The notes below the pieces were generated by a model. That model saw only the letters and a list, made by a program, of their open reading frames with translations, had not been told where the DNA came from and searched no databases. From Liolophura sinensis (lineage: Eukaryota; Mollusca; Polyplacophora; Chitonida; Chitonidae), in assembly GCF_032854445.1 (NCBI RefSeq), contig NC_088295.1:17533385-17597384 (forward strand): a stretch of 64,000 bases of DNA, read 5' to 3'. Shown piece by piece: positions 15,001 to 25,800 of the stretch; positions within the stretch are counted from its first letter, which is position 1, and the number at the start of each line of letters is the position of its first letter. The translations under genes were made by a program, and so were the position numbers.

Positions 15001-18000
15001 AGTCTCTACTTGAGTATATCACAACATCCCTGTCTAGAAAGCTCACCTGTCTGTTTAATTAGAAATAAAAAGTATGAACATTGATCATAGAGGCCTTTAG
15101 TTGGAAGTTACAAGATCAACTTGTGGCTTCAAACGAGAATTAGAATACGAACTTTTAACCTTTATGTAAACTATTGCTGTGATGAGTTTAAGATAAAACA
15201 TCTGTCAGTCAGTATGTGGTGATGACCTTGCTCTGATTTCTCAGCCTTGGCTAACTGTAAATCCTGTGTTTGACAGAAAGAAGGGCAAGCAGAACACGGT
15301 GGTGAGGGACTATGTTTTACCGGACTACACCCACATTAAGCGAGGGTTTGTCCGTCCCGAAGAAGAGACCAGTGGCAAGCCACAGGGCAATGAACAGGTC
15401 AGTGTTGTCCAAACTCTTCATTTCCCCACAGGTCAGTGTTGTCCAAACTCTTCATTTCCCCACAGGGCAGTACTGTCCAAACTCTTCATTTCCCTACAGG
15501 TCAGTGTTGTTCAAACTCTTCATTTCCCCACAGGGCAGTAACTGTCCAAACACTTCATTTCCCCACAGGTCAGTGTTGCCCAAACTCTTCATTTCCCCAC
15601 AGGGCAGTAGCTGTCCAAACTCTTCATTTCCCCACAGGTCAGTGTTGTCCAAACTCTTCATTTCCCCACAGGGCAGTACTGTCCAAACTCTTCATTTCCC
15701 CACAGGGCAGTACTGTCCAAACTCTTCATTTCCCCACAGGTCAGTGTTGTCCAAACTCTTCATTTCCCTACCGGGCAGTAACTGTCCAAACTCTTCATTT
15801 CCCCACAGGGTAGTAACTGTCCAAACTCTTCATTTCCCTACAGGGCAGTACTGTTCAAACTCTTTATTTCCCTACAGGTCAGTGTTGTCCAAACTCTTCA
15901 TTTCCCCACAGGGCAGGACTGTCCAAACTCTTCATTTCCCCACAGGTCAGTGTTGTCCAAACTCTTCATTTCCCCACAGGGCAGTACTGTCCAAACTCTT
16001 CATTTCCTCACAGGTCAGTGTTGTCCAAACTCTTCATTTCCCTACAGGGCACTACTGTCCAAACTCTTCATTTCCCTACAGGTCAGTGTTGCCCAAACTC
16101 TTCATTTCCCCACAGGGCAGTACTGTCCAAACTCTTCATTTCCCCACAGGTCAGTGTTCTCCAAACTCTTCATTTCCCCACAGGTCAGTGTTGTCCAAAC
16201 TCTTCATTTCCCCGCAGGTCAGTGTTGTCCAAACTCTTCATTTCCCCACAGGGCAGTACTGTCCAAACTCTTCATTTCCCCACAGGGCAGCTACCTTTAT
16301 GATAGCAGAGGTTTACTCGCACTACTCCAGTCTCTCCACCCATAAATCAACATGGTAACGTAGTAAAATAATTCTGTACAGTGTTATGCACCAATCACAT
16401 AAATGGTAGCACAGAGTGGAACAGACAGAATACATAACAAATTGCTTTTAGATGACAACTTCTGCATTTATTAGTGATGACATGTTGGTTTGCATACTAA
16501 CACCATTATCAAATCAAATCACATCAACACAATCAATATCATAGGTATATATTAAACTATTTAAGGACTTAAACAAAATAATATAACATGTTGTGGGTGT
16601 GTTTCAGATCATACAAATAAACAATGTTTCAGATCATACAAATGAACGGTGTTTCAGATCATACAAATAAACAGTGTTTCAGATCATACAAATGAACGGT
16701 GTTTCAGATCATACAAATGAACAATATTTTAGATCATACGGATGAACAATGAGAGGTTTGCCATCCCGGAGCTGTTATTTCACCCGTCTGACGTGGGCAT
16801 CCAGGAGATGGGGATATCAGAAACAATTATTCATTCCATCAGTCTCTTACCAGAAGGTGTGTACATGTACGTTATGTATGCAGGGAATCATATCACCCGT
16901 TTAACAGCTGGAATTTTACTGTTGTAAGATTTATCTCAAAAGCATCAAAACTTGCTGAAGATTTTGTTTTTTTACGACTCATCACTTATAAGGGTTAAAC
17001 AGCGTTATTTAGCCTAAATTTGTTTGAACCGTGGTGCTAGCTATATTCCATAGGGTATCCTTCATATCAGTTTAATATTTTCAACCTGACACCTCTCAGG
17101 ACTGAAGTAGCACTTTAAGTATTTTATCATTGTTCAATTTTCATTAGTAGACATGTCCAGTGCAAAAATTTAATAAGTAGAAATAGCCAATGTATAGTAT
17201 TTAATACCTGTATACATGTTTATGTTTGTATGTATGCTTGTGGTTTAACATTGTACTTAACATATTTTCAGTCAAATGACAACAATTCATTAGGTGTGTG
17301 CACGTACACTGTGTTTACTTATGGTGTTTAATATAATCTAATATCATGTCAATACAACATTAAATGTTAAATGTCAGACATGGATATAGTGCTTACAATA
17401 TGCTCTGACCAAACTGAAGTAGGAAAAATGAACCAGGTCAGCAAAGAGGTCTTCTTAAAAGGACTCTTCACTGTGAATTGTTTTTTCTCGTGGAAACTCC
17501 TGGTACAGCTAGGTTGTGTGTTGTGCCATTGGTTTGTGTGTTACACTTACCAAACCATGACACTGTTGTTACCTTTATCACTTATCATGCCCATGCCTTG
17601 TGTTTAGAGTGACCGCCATCAAACCAGTTGGAAGGTTTTATTGATTGATAAATATTTCTTATCCTATTCTGCAGAGGTCCAGCCCCACCTGTATAACAAC
17701 ATCTTACTGACAGGAGGCAACTGTATGTTACCTGGCTTCAGGGACAGAGTGTAAGTCTGCTCTATCTCAAGTCTGCTGTATATCAGTCACACTATTTTGA
17801 CAGTAAGCATAGGTTCAACCTTATATTAAAAGTGACAAGAAAACAGACTTATAATGTTACAAAGACTTAACTCAGAAATAACTATCTGTTGTAATTTGAT
17901 AGAAACTGTAAGGTCATGATGTAGTAGTGATCCTGCTTAACCTGCAGAGATACAGGTGTAAGTTGGTGGCAGTTGTCAACATACATGTACAGATATAAAT

Positions 18001-20720
18001 GCAGCTGGTTTTATGATGGTCTGTCCTAGTATGATCAGACAGATATGAATACATCAGGTGCCATCACGGTGTGCTCTGCTGTCAACAGCCATATTTGAAT
18101 ACACCTGGTGCCATGACGCTGTGATCTGACTTTTTGAACAGGTTCTTGGATGTCAGAAGTATGGCTCCCGCAGAATTTGATGTCTCTGTTTCACTTCCAA
18201 CAAAGTAAGTCACAACTACCCCCTGAATTATCAATCTTGGTACTTCTCACGCTCAACATCAGGGAATCAGGGAATGTGCCAAGTATTTGTTAGGCCACTT
18301 TCATTACTCTGTAACTAGCTAGACTCCATGTCCAGTGAGTGAGGACCATAAAAATACCCACATTGGAACCATACCTAAGTATTTGTGAGGCCACTTTCAT
18401 TACTCTACAACTAGGTAGACTCCATGTCCATTGAGTGAGGACCATAAAAATACCCACATTGGAACCATACCTAAGTATTTGTTAGGCCACTTTCCTTACT
18501 CTGTAACTAGCTAGACTCCATGTCCAGTGAGTGAGGACCATAAAAATACCCACATTGGAACCATACCTAAGTATTTGTGAGGCCACTTTCATTACTCTAT
18601 AACTAGGTAGACTCCATGTCCATTGAGTGAGGACCATAAAAATACCCACATTGGAACCATACCTAAGTATTTGTGAGGCCACTTTCCTTACTCTGTAACT
18701 GGGTAGACTCCATGTCCAGTGAGTGAGGACCATAAAAATACCCACATTGGAACCATACCTAAGTATTTGTGAGGCCACTTTCATTACTCTATAACTAGGT
18801 AGACTCCATGTCCATTGAGTGAGGACCATAAAAATACCCACATTGGAACCATACCTAAGTATTTGTGAGGCCACTTTCCTTACTCTGTAACTGAGTAGAC
18901 TCCATATCCAGTGAGTCAGGACCATAAAAATACCCACATTGGAACCATACCTAAGTATTTGTTAGGCCACTTTCATTATTCTGTAACTGGGTAGACTCCA
19001 TGTCCATTGAGTGAGGACCATAAAAATACCCACATTGGAACCATACCTAAGTATTTGTTAGGCCACATTCATTACTCTGTAACTGGGTAGACTCCATGTC
19101 CATTGAGTGAGGACCATAAAAATACCCACATTGGAACCATACCTAAGTATTTGTGAGGCCACTTTCATTACTCTGTAACTGGGTAGACTCCATGTCCATT
19201 GAGTCAGGACCATAAAAAGACCCACAATGGAACCATAACTGATATCAAAGAAGTAATTATTGGTCCCCGCTAGTATCCTAGCGGGACACCTCTTGAACTC
19301 GTTCTGATTATTATTATTTATTTTTTGATTTATTTATTTATTTCATTGGTGTTTTACACCATACTCAAGAATATTTCACTTATACTATGGCAGCCTGTAT
19401 TATGGTGGGAGAAAACTGGGCAGAGCCCAGGGGAAACCCATGACCATCCACAGGTTGCTGACAGACCTTCTCATATACGGCTGGAGAGGAAGCCAGCATG
19501 AGCTGGACATGAACTCGCAGCGACTCCAGTGGTAGGAGGCTTCTGGGTAATTACTTTGTGCTAGCACGCTAACCAATTGAGCCGCGGAGGCTAAGGAATT
19601 ATTATTATAATTATTATTCTTGGTCAAGTCCTAAAATTGCAATATCTCTAAAATTGGTGAAGACAGAAACACCAAACTTTGGAGTCTTAATAAGGAACAT
19701 ATGAAGCAACTTTTGCCCTTTTTTACTGTTTAACCAGTCATGTGTTTTATCAGCCATTTTGAATTGTAATGAGCTGAAAAAAAATCTTCTTCAAAATGGC
19801 TAAACCTATCAAGATAAACTTTTCGTTTTCAGTTTTTGGATGGATCGCCCTACCCATATTGTAAAAAAATTTTAGGGCAATTCTTAAAACTGCGTAAAAC
19901 CATGAAACAAACAACTCTGGTACATTGCACTTGACGTCACAATTACAAATCTGCAAGAATTATTTTTGTACTTATTTTTTTTGTGTCTGTTGTTTTCATG
20001 TTTTGACCAAAAAAAACGAATAAAAATTTGACAAAATGGTCCTATGTAAATAACACGAGAGCTTCGTGCTTGTCTGCATGAAAGCATTAACTGCACTTTA
20101 CCGTGGGTTATCAACTATACGACAATGTATACTTTCTGTCTTCTGCTCTCGGGCACCAACTTCATAACAGTGTAGTCTTTGGGTATCAGCAGAAGATCAT
20201 ATCCACCTAATCTCTGTTCTAGTCTTCATTACTTGGCCAATTGTAAGTGATGCTTGGTAGTGTGGTGTTCAAATCCAGTACATTCCTTTACATTTTTTCT
20301 GTGTTTTTTAACCATTATTATTAACTCCATAGCCATCAGGCTACCAAAGGTGGTAAAAGTCTAGTTGAGTGGACCCCAGCAACGCTGTTGGATAACGGCT
20401 TTAATATTTAAACTGATTCTAATCAATCTAACAAATTAATATCATAAGAAACTATGTTCTTCACTGGAAATAAATTGCTTTTTGCTGATTTTCATTGTAA
20501 ATCTGAATTGCTGTATTGTCTTATGTACAGGTAGATGTAGACATTTGCCAGCCTGGCATATTGCATGTATTACTGTTTTGTGTTTTCCAGCCCAGTCCAA
20601 CATGCATGGGAAGGAGGAACTCTTATGGCAGGAGATGAGAAGTTCGAAGATTGCGTAGTCACAAAGCAGGAGTATGAAGAACATGGACAAAACATATGCT
20701 TTGAAAGATTTGATATTTGA
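6090..20720 (+). CDS. ACTR6: ACTR6, actin-related protein 6 (SRCAP/SWR1 complex)
   Basis: Twelve exons join in frame into 396 aa, the human length: 6090-6160, 7308-7425, 8640-8708, 12805-12928, 13534-13672, 13978-14034, 14670-14768, 15277-15397, 16733-16856, 17675-17750, 18142-18204 and 20591-20720. Diagnostic stretches are the actin-fold start MAVLVLDNGAGCAKVGYS, SGLYYLLPFQKGFLVNWD, TEPCFNF.SIQEAMNEI.FEEYQF, LVVDSGYSFSHIVPF, DE.YVINQ.KEDVCYVS, RFAIPELLFHPSDVGIQEMG, LLTGGNCMLPGFRDRV and the C-terminal NPVQHAWEGG...ERFDI. ARP6 is a nuclear actin-related subunit of the SRCAP/SWR1 remodeller that exchanges H2A.Z. Every exon-exon phase agrees. Introns 2, 3, 8 and 11 hold the SINEs, transposon and satellites listed separately. 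Intron 8 has amplified splice signals on both sides. Confidence 0.97.
6415..6645 (+). mobile_element. SINE family A, head degraded
   Basis: The body is clear from about 6499 (GGGAAGATCTTCCAGCAACC, CTGCAGATGGTCGTGGGC, CCACCATAATGCTGGTCGCC) to the CACCAATCAAATAAATAATA tail. The tRNA-like head before it is scarcely recognisable. It lies in ACTR6 intron 1. Confidence 0.75.
7532..7750 (+). mobile_element. SINE family A with clear tRNA box A
   Basis: The copy starts GGGGCCTCCGTGGCGTAGTG; TGGCGTAGTGG fits the RNA polymerase III box A pattern. The box B part is shortened. Body and tail (CACCAGTCAAATAAATTAAT) are intact. It lies in ACTR6 intron 2, about 100 bases after exon 2. Confidence 0.85.
8436..8590 (+). 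mobile_element. SINE family A, 5'-truncated
   Basis: Only the body and tail are present: TTCCAGCAACCTGCAGATGG through CACCAATCAAATTAAAAATA. It ends 50 bases before the acceptor of ACTR6 exon 3. Confidence 0.8.
9020..9245. repeat. Two diverged ~110-bp tandem copies
   Basis: The stretch at 9026-9130 (TATTTTATTTATCCATCA to TAATTCTCAATCAAAG) recurs in diverged form at 9131-9245 (TATTTTATTTATACATCA to TAATTTTCAATAGAAC). Non-coding, within ACTR6 intron 3. Confidence 0.6.
9770..10965 (+). pseudogene. Decayed hAT-like transposase remnant in ACTR6 intron 3
   Basis: Conceptual translation gives three islands. At 9775-9975 is a BED-like zinc-finger region (MPGGRTRFNPVWLKSEHG, then CSLCNSEV, then HSKCKGHQKRAKE), with in-frame stops. 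At 10210-10560 is a piece resembling the C-terminal hAT dimerisation region (YWSKVFGL, FPVLSKLVKVVLALSHGNSD, RVSLSEASVNNLHAT, HVPITKDFLSL). At 10590-10965 is a highly charged coiled-coil tail (KALKKGDITEIAVVQAMLES, QTELKKTRRRLRRES). At least one frameshift separates the last two islands (near 10680), and the catalytic middle of a hAT transposase is absent. This fits a non-functional, internally deleted DNA transposon or a decayed domesticated relative. Family assignment rests on motif resemblance only. Confidence 0.6.
15398..16285 (+). repeat. 26-copy 34-bp array of GT...CAG units at the 5' end of ACTR6 intron 8
   Basis: The array begins at the first intron base after exon 8. Twenty-two units are 34 bp and four are 35 bp. 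Each ends in a pyrimidine tract plus CAG (TTCATTTCCCCACAG). Thirteen units open with GTCAGT, identical to the true exon 8 donor, and thirteen with GGCAGT or a close variant; in much of the array the two types alternate. Where a GTCAGT unit follows another unit, the junction is CCCCACAG|GTCAGT, an acceptor and donor back to back. Because 34 is not a multiple of three, translated repeats appear in all three frames; they are not a gene. A partial 27th unit starts at 16286. Confidence 0.97.
16601..16732 (+). repeat. 25-bp array of copied exon 9 acceptor junctions
   Basis: Units at 16601, 16626, 16651, 16676 and 16701 each read GTTTCAG|ATCATACAAAT then AAACA or GAACGG. The sixth member at 16726 is the real junction, ATTTTAG|ATCATACGGATGAAC, which opens ACTR6 exon 9. 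Each repeat therefore contains a usable AG acceptor plus the first ~18 bases of the exon. Decoys displaced by one or three units run into a stop codon (the three-unit decoy is itself in frame), and the others shift the frame. Confidence 0.93.
18281..19236. repeat. 96-bp satellite, ten copies, in ACTR6 intron 11
   Basis: Ten copies of a 96-bp unit start with AAGTATTTGT and contain GACTCCATGTCCA, GTGAGGACCATAAAAATACC and CACATTGGAACCATACCT. The left copies alternate between a CCAGTGAG/TCTGTAACT type and a CCATTGAG/TCTATAACTAGG type, so the true period there is a 192-bp dimer; the last three copies are mostly of one type. The minus-strand 151-codon frame is explained by the multiple-of-three period. 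Confidence 0.95.
19262..20400. mobile_element. Possible non-autonomous DNA element with a nested SINE
   Basis: The left edge GGTCCCCGCTAGTATCCTAG and the right edge (GTCTAGTTGAGTGGACCCC, then AGCAACGCTGTTGG) are loosely inverted relative to each other, and the left edge folds into a short CCGCTAG/CTAGCGG hairpin. Between them are a SINE (19318-19594) and AT-rich DNA with no coding frame. The ends match poorly, so this is a weak call. Confidence 0.25.
19318..19594 (-). mobile_element. SINE family A, near full length, minus orientation
   Basis: The order is T-rich tail (ATTTATTTATTTCATTGGTG), core (TTTTACACCATACTCAAG), body, and at the right the reversed tRNA head. On the minus strand the head reads GCCTCCGCGGCTCAATTGG (box A region) and GCGAGTTCATGTCCAGCTC (box B region). 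It lies in ACTR6 intron 11. Confidence 0.85.
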
Positions 20721-20934
20721 GAACATTAAACATCATCACCGTCATTGTTTTATACATAATATCTCACAGCATTTACATCACCATGGTGATCCATTCTGAT
20801 GTCCTCCAATAACTTTATACACAGCTGACTTCATTGTTTTGTTGTTTCTTTCTGGGTATAAGTTAAACATAACTCTGTGGAGTTAAGTGTGTATGATTTG
20901 ATAAAATTTACTGATAGGTCTCTAAAATGTATGA

Positions 20935-20951
20935 AATAAATTGTAAATAAA
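20935..20951 (+). terminator. ACTR6 polyadenylation signals
   Basis: Two AATAAA hexamers, at 20935-20940 and 20946-20951, lie 215-230 bases after the ACTR6 stop codon. They are the first canonical signals downstream and imply a 3' UTR of about 250 bases. Confidence 0.7.
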
Positions 20952-21419
20952 TGTGCGTTATTATACTTATATGGGTCATTTTCTTTAAATGTCTGTTTTT
21001 AATCCACTCTCTTGAGAAAATGTAGTGTTTTTTCTCCTTGCTCATTACACATACTTCTTTTCAGCCACTAGGGTGGAAATACATGTATGTACTTCATTTG
21101 CTTTGTACAGGGTTAAATAAAACCGAAATTTACTGCGAGTTACATATGTATGCGTATGTGGCTAGGGACAACCTTCTTCTGGAAAGAGGCTAACTAAGGC
21201 CCAAAACTTTTCTTCCATGTGATAAAGAGTCTATGACCCTACTTCAGCTCTATGATAGACTAGCCTGTGACTTAGGCCCATCATTCTTCTTCAAGGCTGG
21301 GGTAAAGAAGTTTGTCTGACTAAGGTCAATGGCTCTTCTTCAAGCTGAGTGACTTGGGTCCTCCCTTAAATGGCATGATAAAAACGTCTGTGTCACCAAG
21401 GTCAGTGACACAGGTGACG

Positions 21420-21590
21420 TCTGTGTCACCTCCAGGCTGTGAAGTACATAGGAAGGTCTGCCAGAAGCCTGTGGTTGGTGATGGGTTTCACCCTGACTAC
21501 CCCCGGCTTCCTTCCACCATAATGCTGGCCGCCATTGTAGAAGAGAAAAATTCTTGAGTATGGCGTAAAACATAACTAGGTAAATAAAGA
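21420..21590 (+). mobile_element. SINE family A, 5'-truncated
   Basis: Body phrases ACCATAATGCTGGCCGCCAT and TTCTTGAGTATGGCGTAAAA and the GGTAAATAAAG tail are present; the left part has diverged (GGAAGGTCTGCCAGAAGCCT). Confidence 0.75.
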
Positions 21591-21619
21591 AATTCTGGCT
21601 CTGACAAAAAAAGTCTGAA

Positions 21620-22800
21620 TGACCAAGTCAAACCTTATTCTAGGCCCTGGATATTTCTGTGCAGCTCTAAAGGCCAACCTTGTTCTAGGCTCAGGACAAG
21701 CCTTATTCAAGGCTGGGCAACCAAAGCAAACTCGGTTCCATTTTTTACCTTTTACTCATACTGAGTGAACATACTTCAGGACTGAGCAGTTGTGGCAACC
21801 CTTGTTCTAGGATCTAAATAAAACTTCTTCCAGATGGTGCAACTATTGTAAACCTTTTTATCAGCTTTCAGTAAACTTTATTCAAGACTGAGCCGCTATG
21901 GCAACCCTTGTTCTAGATTGTAAATTATCCTCATTTCAGATGGTGCAATCAAGGCAATCTTTGTTCCAGGACCTGGTATAGTTTATTCCAGACGGCAATG
22001 GATCCAAACCATGTTTTAGGCTCAGTGTAAACCTTGTCCTGGACTGTGCAACTTGTTCTTGGCTCGGTGTAAACCTTGTCCTGGACTGTGCAACTTGTTC
22101 TAGGCTTGGTGTAAACCTTGTCCTGGACTGTGCAACTTGTTCTAGGCTAAGTGTAAACCTTGTCCTGGACTGTGCAACTTGTTTTAGGCTTGGTGTAAAC
22201 ATTGTCCTGGACTGAGCAACTTGTTCTAGGCTCAATGTAAACCTTGTCCTGGACTGTGCAACTTGTTCTAGGCTTGGTGTAAACCTTGTCCTGGACTGTG
22301 CAACTTGTTCTTAGCTCAGTGTAAACCTTGACCTGGATTGTGCATTCTTGTTCTAGGCTAAGTGTAAACCTTGTCCTGGACTGTGCCACTTGTTCTAGGC
22401 TCAGTGTAAACCTTATTTAATGCTGAACGTGAAGTTAAGTCTAGTTTGCAGGCTAGCTAATTACCATTCAAAGATGTACAACTAAGGAAAACTCTAGAAT
22501 CTGAATAAACTTTTATTCCAAGCTGGACAACCATGACAAACTTTCTTCTGCTCCACACTCTGTAACTACAAGTATACAATTCCTTGTTCTACAACCAAGG
22601 TAAAATTACTTAAAACTGCAATGAAACCAAAAATGTCCTATGCTCTGGCATTCCTTCAACTTATTCCTTGAACTGTGCAGCTTAGCAAACATTTGTCAAG
22701 GCTCTGTACTGTAGAAATCCACTGGTAAATTATTTCAATCAAGGTAGCTTTACTTAGACTGTGTTACTTACAGATACCTTATTTTGGAAGATAAGGCTCT
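21620..22800. repeat. 42-bp satellite with decayed flanks
   Basis: The core at about 22015-22415 holds nine to ten copies of a 42-bp unit (TGTAAACCTTGTCCTGGACT, GTGCAACTTGTTCTAGGCT). On both sides, from about 21620 and to about 22800, the same words recur imperfectly (CCTTGTTCTAGG, TTATTCAAGGCTG, AAACTTTATTC) with irregular spacing. The pattern is of a once larger array that is still homogeneous only in its centre. Minus-strand frames here reflect the 14-codon period. Confidence 0.85.
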
Positions 22801-25800
22801 GGGACTGTTATAAGCATTGACTTTGGCTTTGTCATTGAGAAAACGTTATTTCATTGGCATTGAAAAATGTATTTTTTGAGGAAATAAAATTGAGGTGAAG
22901 ATCAATAGAAGCAATGTCACGGCGATGAATGGCATTTCAGGTTATGTGTATGTTATACAGAATCACCTATATTTTTCAGTGAGTGATCAGTCATAGTGAG
23001 ACAGGTATGCTGACGACAGATCTACCAGTGAGTCATCTCCAAAACTACCCAATCATCCAACCGTTGCTGTTCTAGAAATAACCATGCCGCTGTGGAATGT
23101 GGCCACAATTAATATATATGGTTCTGATGTACATCTATGTGAACTCTACGGTGGACAGGGACTGGTTGATAACCTCATTGTGATGTTTTATGTACCCTTT
23201 GTATCTGTTTGTTATACTAGTCACAGATGACCTTGTAACCTATGGTTAGATGAGTAACAACATTGCCTTTCCAGTATATTGACTTATGAAAACGACAAAC
23301 CTGTCAGTTTTCAAACTAGGGGAACATGGGATAAACAGTAACGAATGCGTTGCACCGTGAAAGATATAGCGGTCATGTGAGATGACCTTGAAAACGCTGG
23401 AAGTGCCCCGAGACCCGACCTTAGAGAAGTGATGCTATTTTCGTGTATACAAAATCGACTTCAGACTCGCTGGTGAAGCTTAAGCCAATGTTAATTGTTA
23501 TGGTCTTTGTCGATTTTCTACAGCAATAGTTGGTATTATGTGTGGGGCCTGCGCATGGCCTCTTTCGCTCAAGTATCCATTTGTCTCCATCTCCATGGAT
23601 GCGTTTCCTCAGTATCTTTCACTTGTATGGGTATCATTTATCTCGATCGCATGATGACGTAAGCGTTTTCCTCAATATCTTCCACTTGTATGGAGTTTTC
23701 TTCTCATGTCATTTGAGCTCAACGAAGAGTGACATGTAAAACGTTCAGATGAATTAATGATTGTTGTCTTCATTATGTGTTAACAAGTTTGTCTCACTTG
23801 GGCCCGTTTGACAAAGCGCATCTAACGTTATGTGCACGTTTCTTCCATGGCAACCAGTATTATTGGTATTACGTCGCCATGGTAGTTACATGAACCTGGA
23901 CGCGCGCTTTGTGAAACAAGCCCCCAGTTCGCTGACACTATCAGATGCTTTGACAGTGAGGTCGCTCCTCCCAACTCTCGTTGTTTCGTCTCCGGTTTTA
24001 AGTGAAGAAGTTTGTCAGGTACTGGCGAAGGTCGGTGGTTTACTTCGTTCTCAATCCCTGATCCCACCACCCATAAACCTCACCGTCGTAATATACACCT
24101 GACAAAATCACACTCAATCAATCAACCTGTCCAGCCATGTCTGGGCTAACTTCAGTTGTTTTGCACGAGCTTTATTAGGCCTATAGCTTTCATTTCCTCA
24201 AAGGCCATGATTATCACATTGTCAATTTCACTATATTTACTATAAATAGATATTTGTTTATTTGCATGCGCGTTTTTAATTTTTGGTAGATACATAGATA
24301 CAGATATTATGATATGTAGTGCCTTTCTGTGGTTGGTATTATAACCACATTGCCAATCTACTATTCACTTGAATTCGTGCCTGTACTCAGTGTTTTACAT
24401 ATACTCCCTGAAATGTAGCATATGCAAATGCTGTGAACTGCCTTCGATATTACCAGCACATGTAGACTTATATTTGAATAAACACCACACAAAGCAAGTG
24501 GCACGGCACTTTCCGCCACTTTCAAAATGTAAAAAAATGCAGTCTGCGCTACTGGTGCACGAATCCCCTCACTGAGGATAGATAATATGTGAGTTAATGC
24601 AAATACCTAATCGAGTACCTGGTCGGAACTTGCAGGAAATGTTTACTTTTAGTTATTCAATATGTCACGCACATGCTAGATGAAAGAATGTCAGTGTCCT
24701 GACGAATTGCGCGAGTGATGACTAAGATAGAACTGCATGTATGTGGGCCTGCAGGCATCCTACTCCAGATATTGACGACGCTATATGTTGTTAATCCTGT
24801 GTTATATGGTTGTGCAGGACGGTCTCGTCGAGTAACCTTTGATAAGGAGCAGACGCGTCTGGGATTTGGCCTGGGCACAGCACGCCTCGTAACTTGCTAT
24901 GCGTCATCCGTTATGCGCTGATAAGTCGATATCTATACCTGTCAAATAGCCGGAGCGTGTGAAGACCTTGATGTTCATTTGATGAAATAAAGTCGAGCGA
25001 GGTGCATTTTGTGATACACGATCCGAATGGATGCGGTCAACAGAATTCCGCCATGTCATTATTATCTGTACAACAATTAACAATGTTCACCTGGCAAAGT
25101 AGAAAATTAACTGCCTATAACGCTGATAACTGCCAGATAATCTGATACTGTGTATCATGAAGCCACAAGCATTTGCACGGCGCGTGTGTGGCTTAACAGC
25201 ATTTTGTTTCGACGACGTGAAAAAAGCCAAAAGAGCCATAGAACATTAACGACGGAATTTTCTCACCTACTAAAGTCAGTAATAAAATTAAAAACATTGT
25301 GTTGTTCAGAAAAGGGTTCACCATGTTGATATGACTACATGGACGCTATAGCTGCTACTTTGCGCACAATACAAATGAGCATGCAGGGCTGCAGGGTGTG
25401 ATCTAACCTACAGGGTCTATCCAGACAAGAAAGAACTGTGAACGCACCTAGACATGGTGGCTCATGCATAGGCACATGAAATAATGCCAACATTTACGAT
25501 AACCCCCAGGTAAAATATGCACGTCTGAATCAAACGGGTGATTTAGGTGGTTTTGCGAGAAGTGTGGAACGGTTCAGGTATGTACTTGACAGGGGTTCAC
25601 TTCTGACCTCGGCTGATGAAACTGGCTACCGCAGTAAAGGTGAAAAGTTCAGCATTTAACGACAATTAATGAATTCCAATCAGTCGTAGAAGCAGACGAA
25701 CTGTTTAAGCGTAATCATTACCACGATGCTCTTGTTTCCCCTGTAGCTGACAGGTTGCTTGTTTGTTTGGAGTTCAACGTTCCTGGAATTCATCATTTTT

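Noticed and set aside
15312-16358. 348-codon frame and its relatives of repeated NSSFPHRAVLSKLFISPQ-like units
   Set aside because: These are the three frames of the 34-bp array in ACTR6 intron 8. The array begins exactly at the exon 8 donor, and the true protein continues at exon 9.
18482-18937. 151-codon minus-strand frame with 32-residue repeats
   Set aside because: Explained by the 96-bp satellite; no start context, splice partners or domain.
21936-22389. Minus-strand frames of repeated EQVAQSRTRFTLSL and TSCTVQDKVYTKPR units
   Set aside because: Translations of the 42-bp satellite in two frames, not genes.
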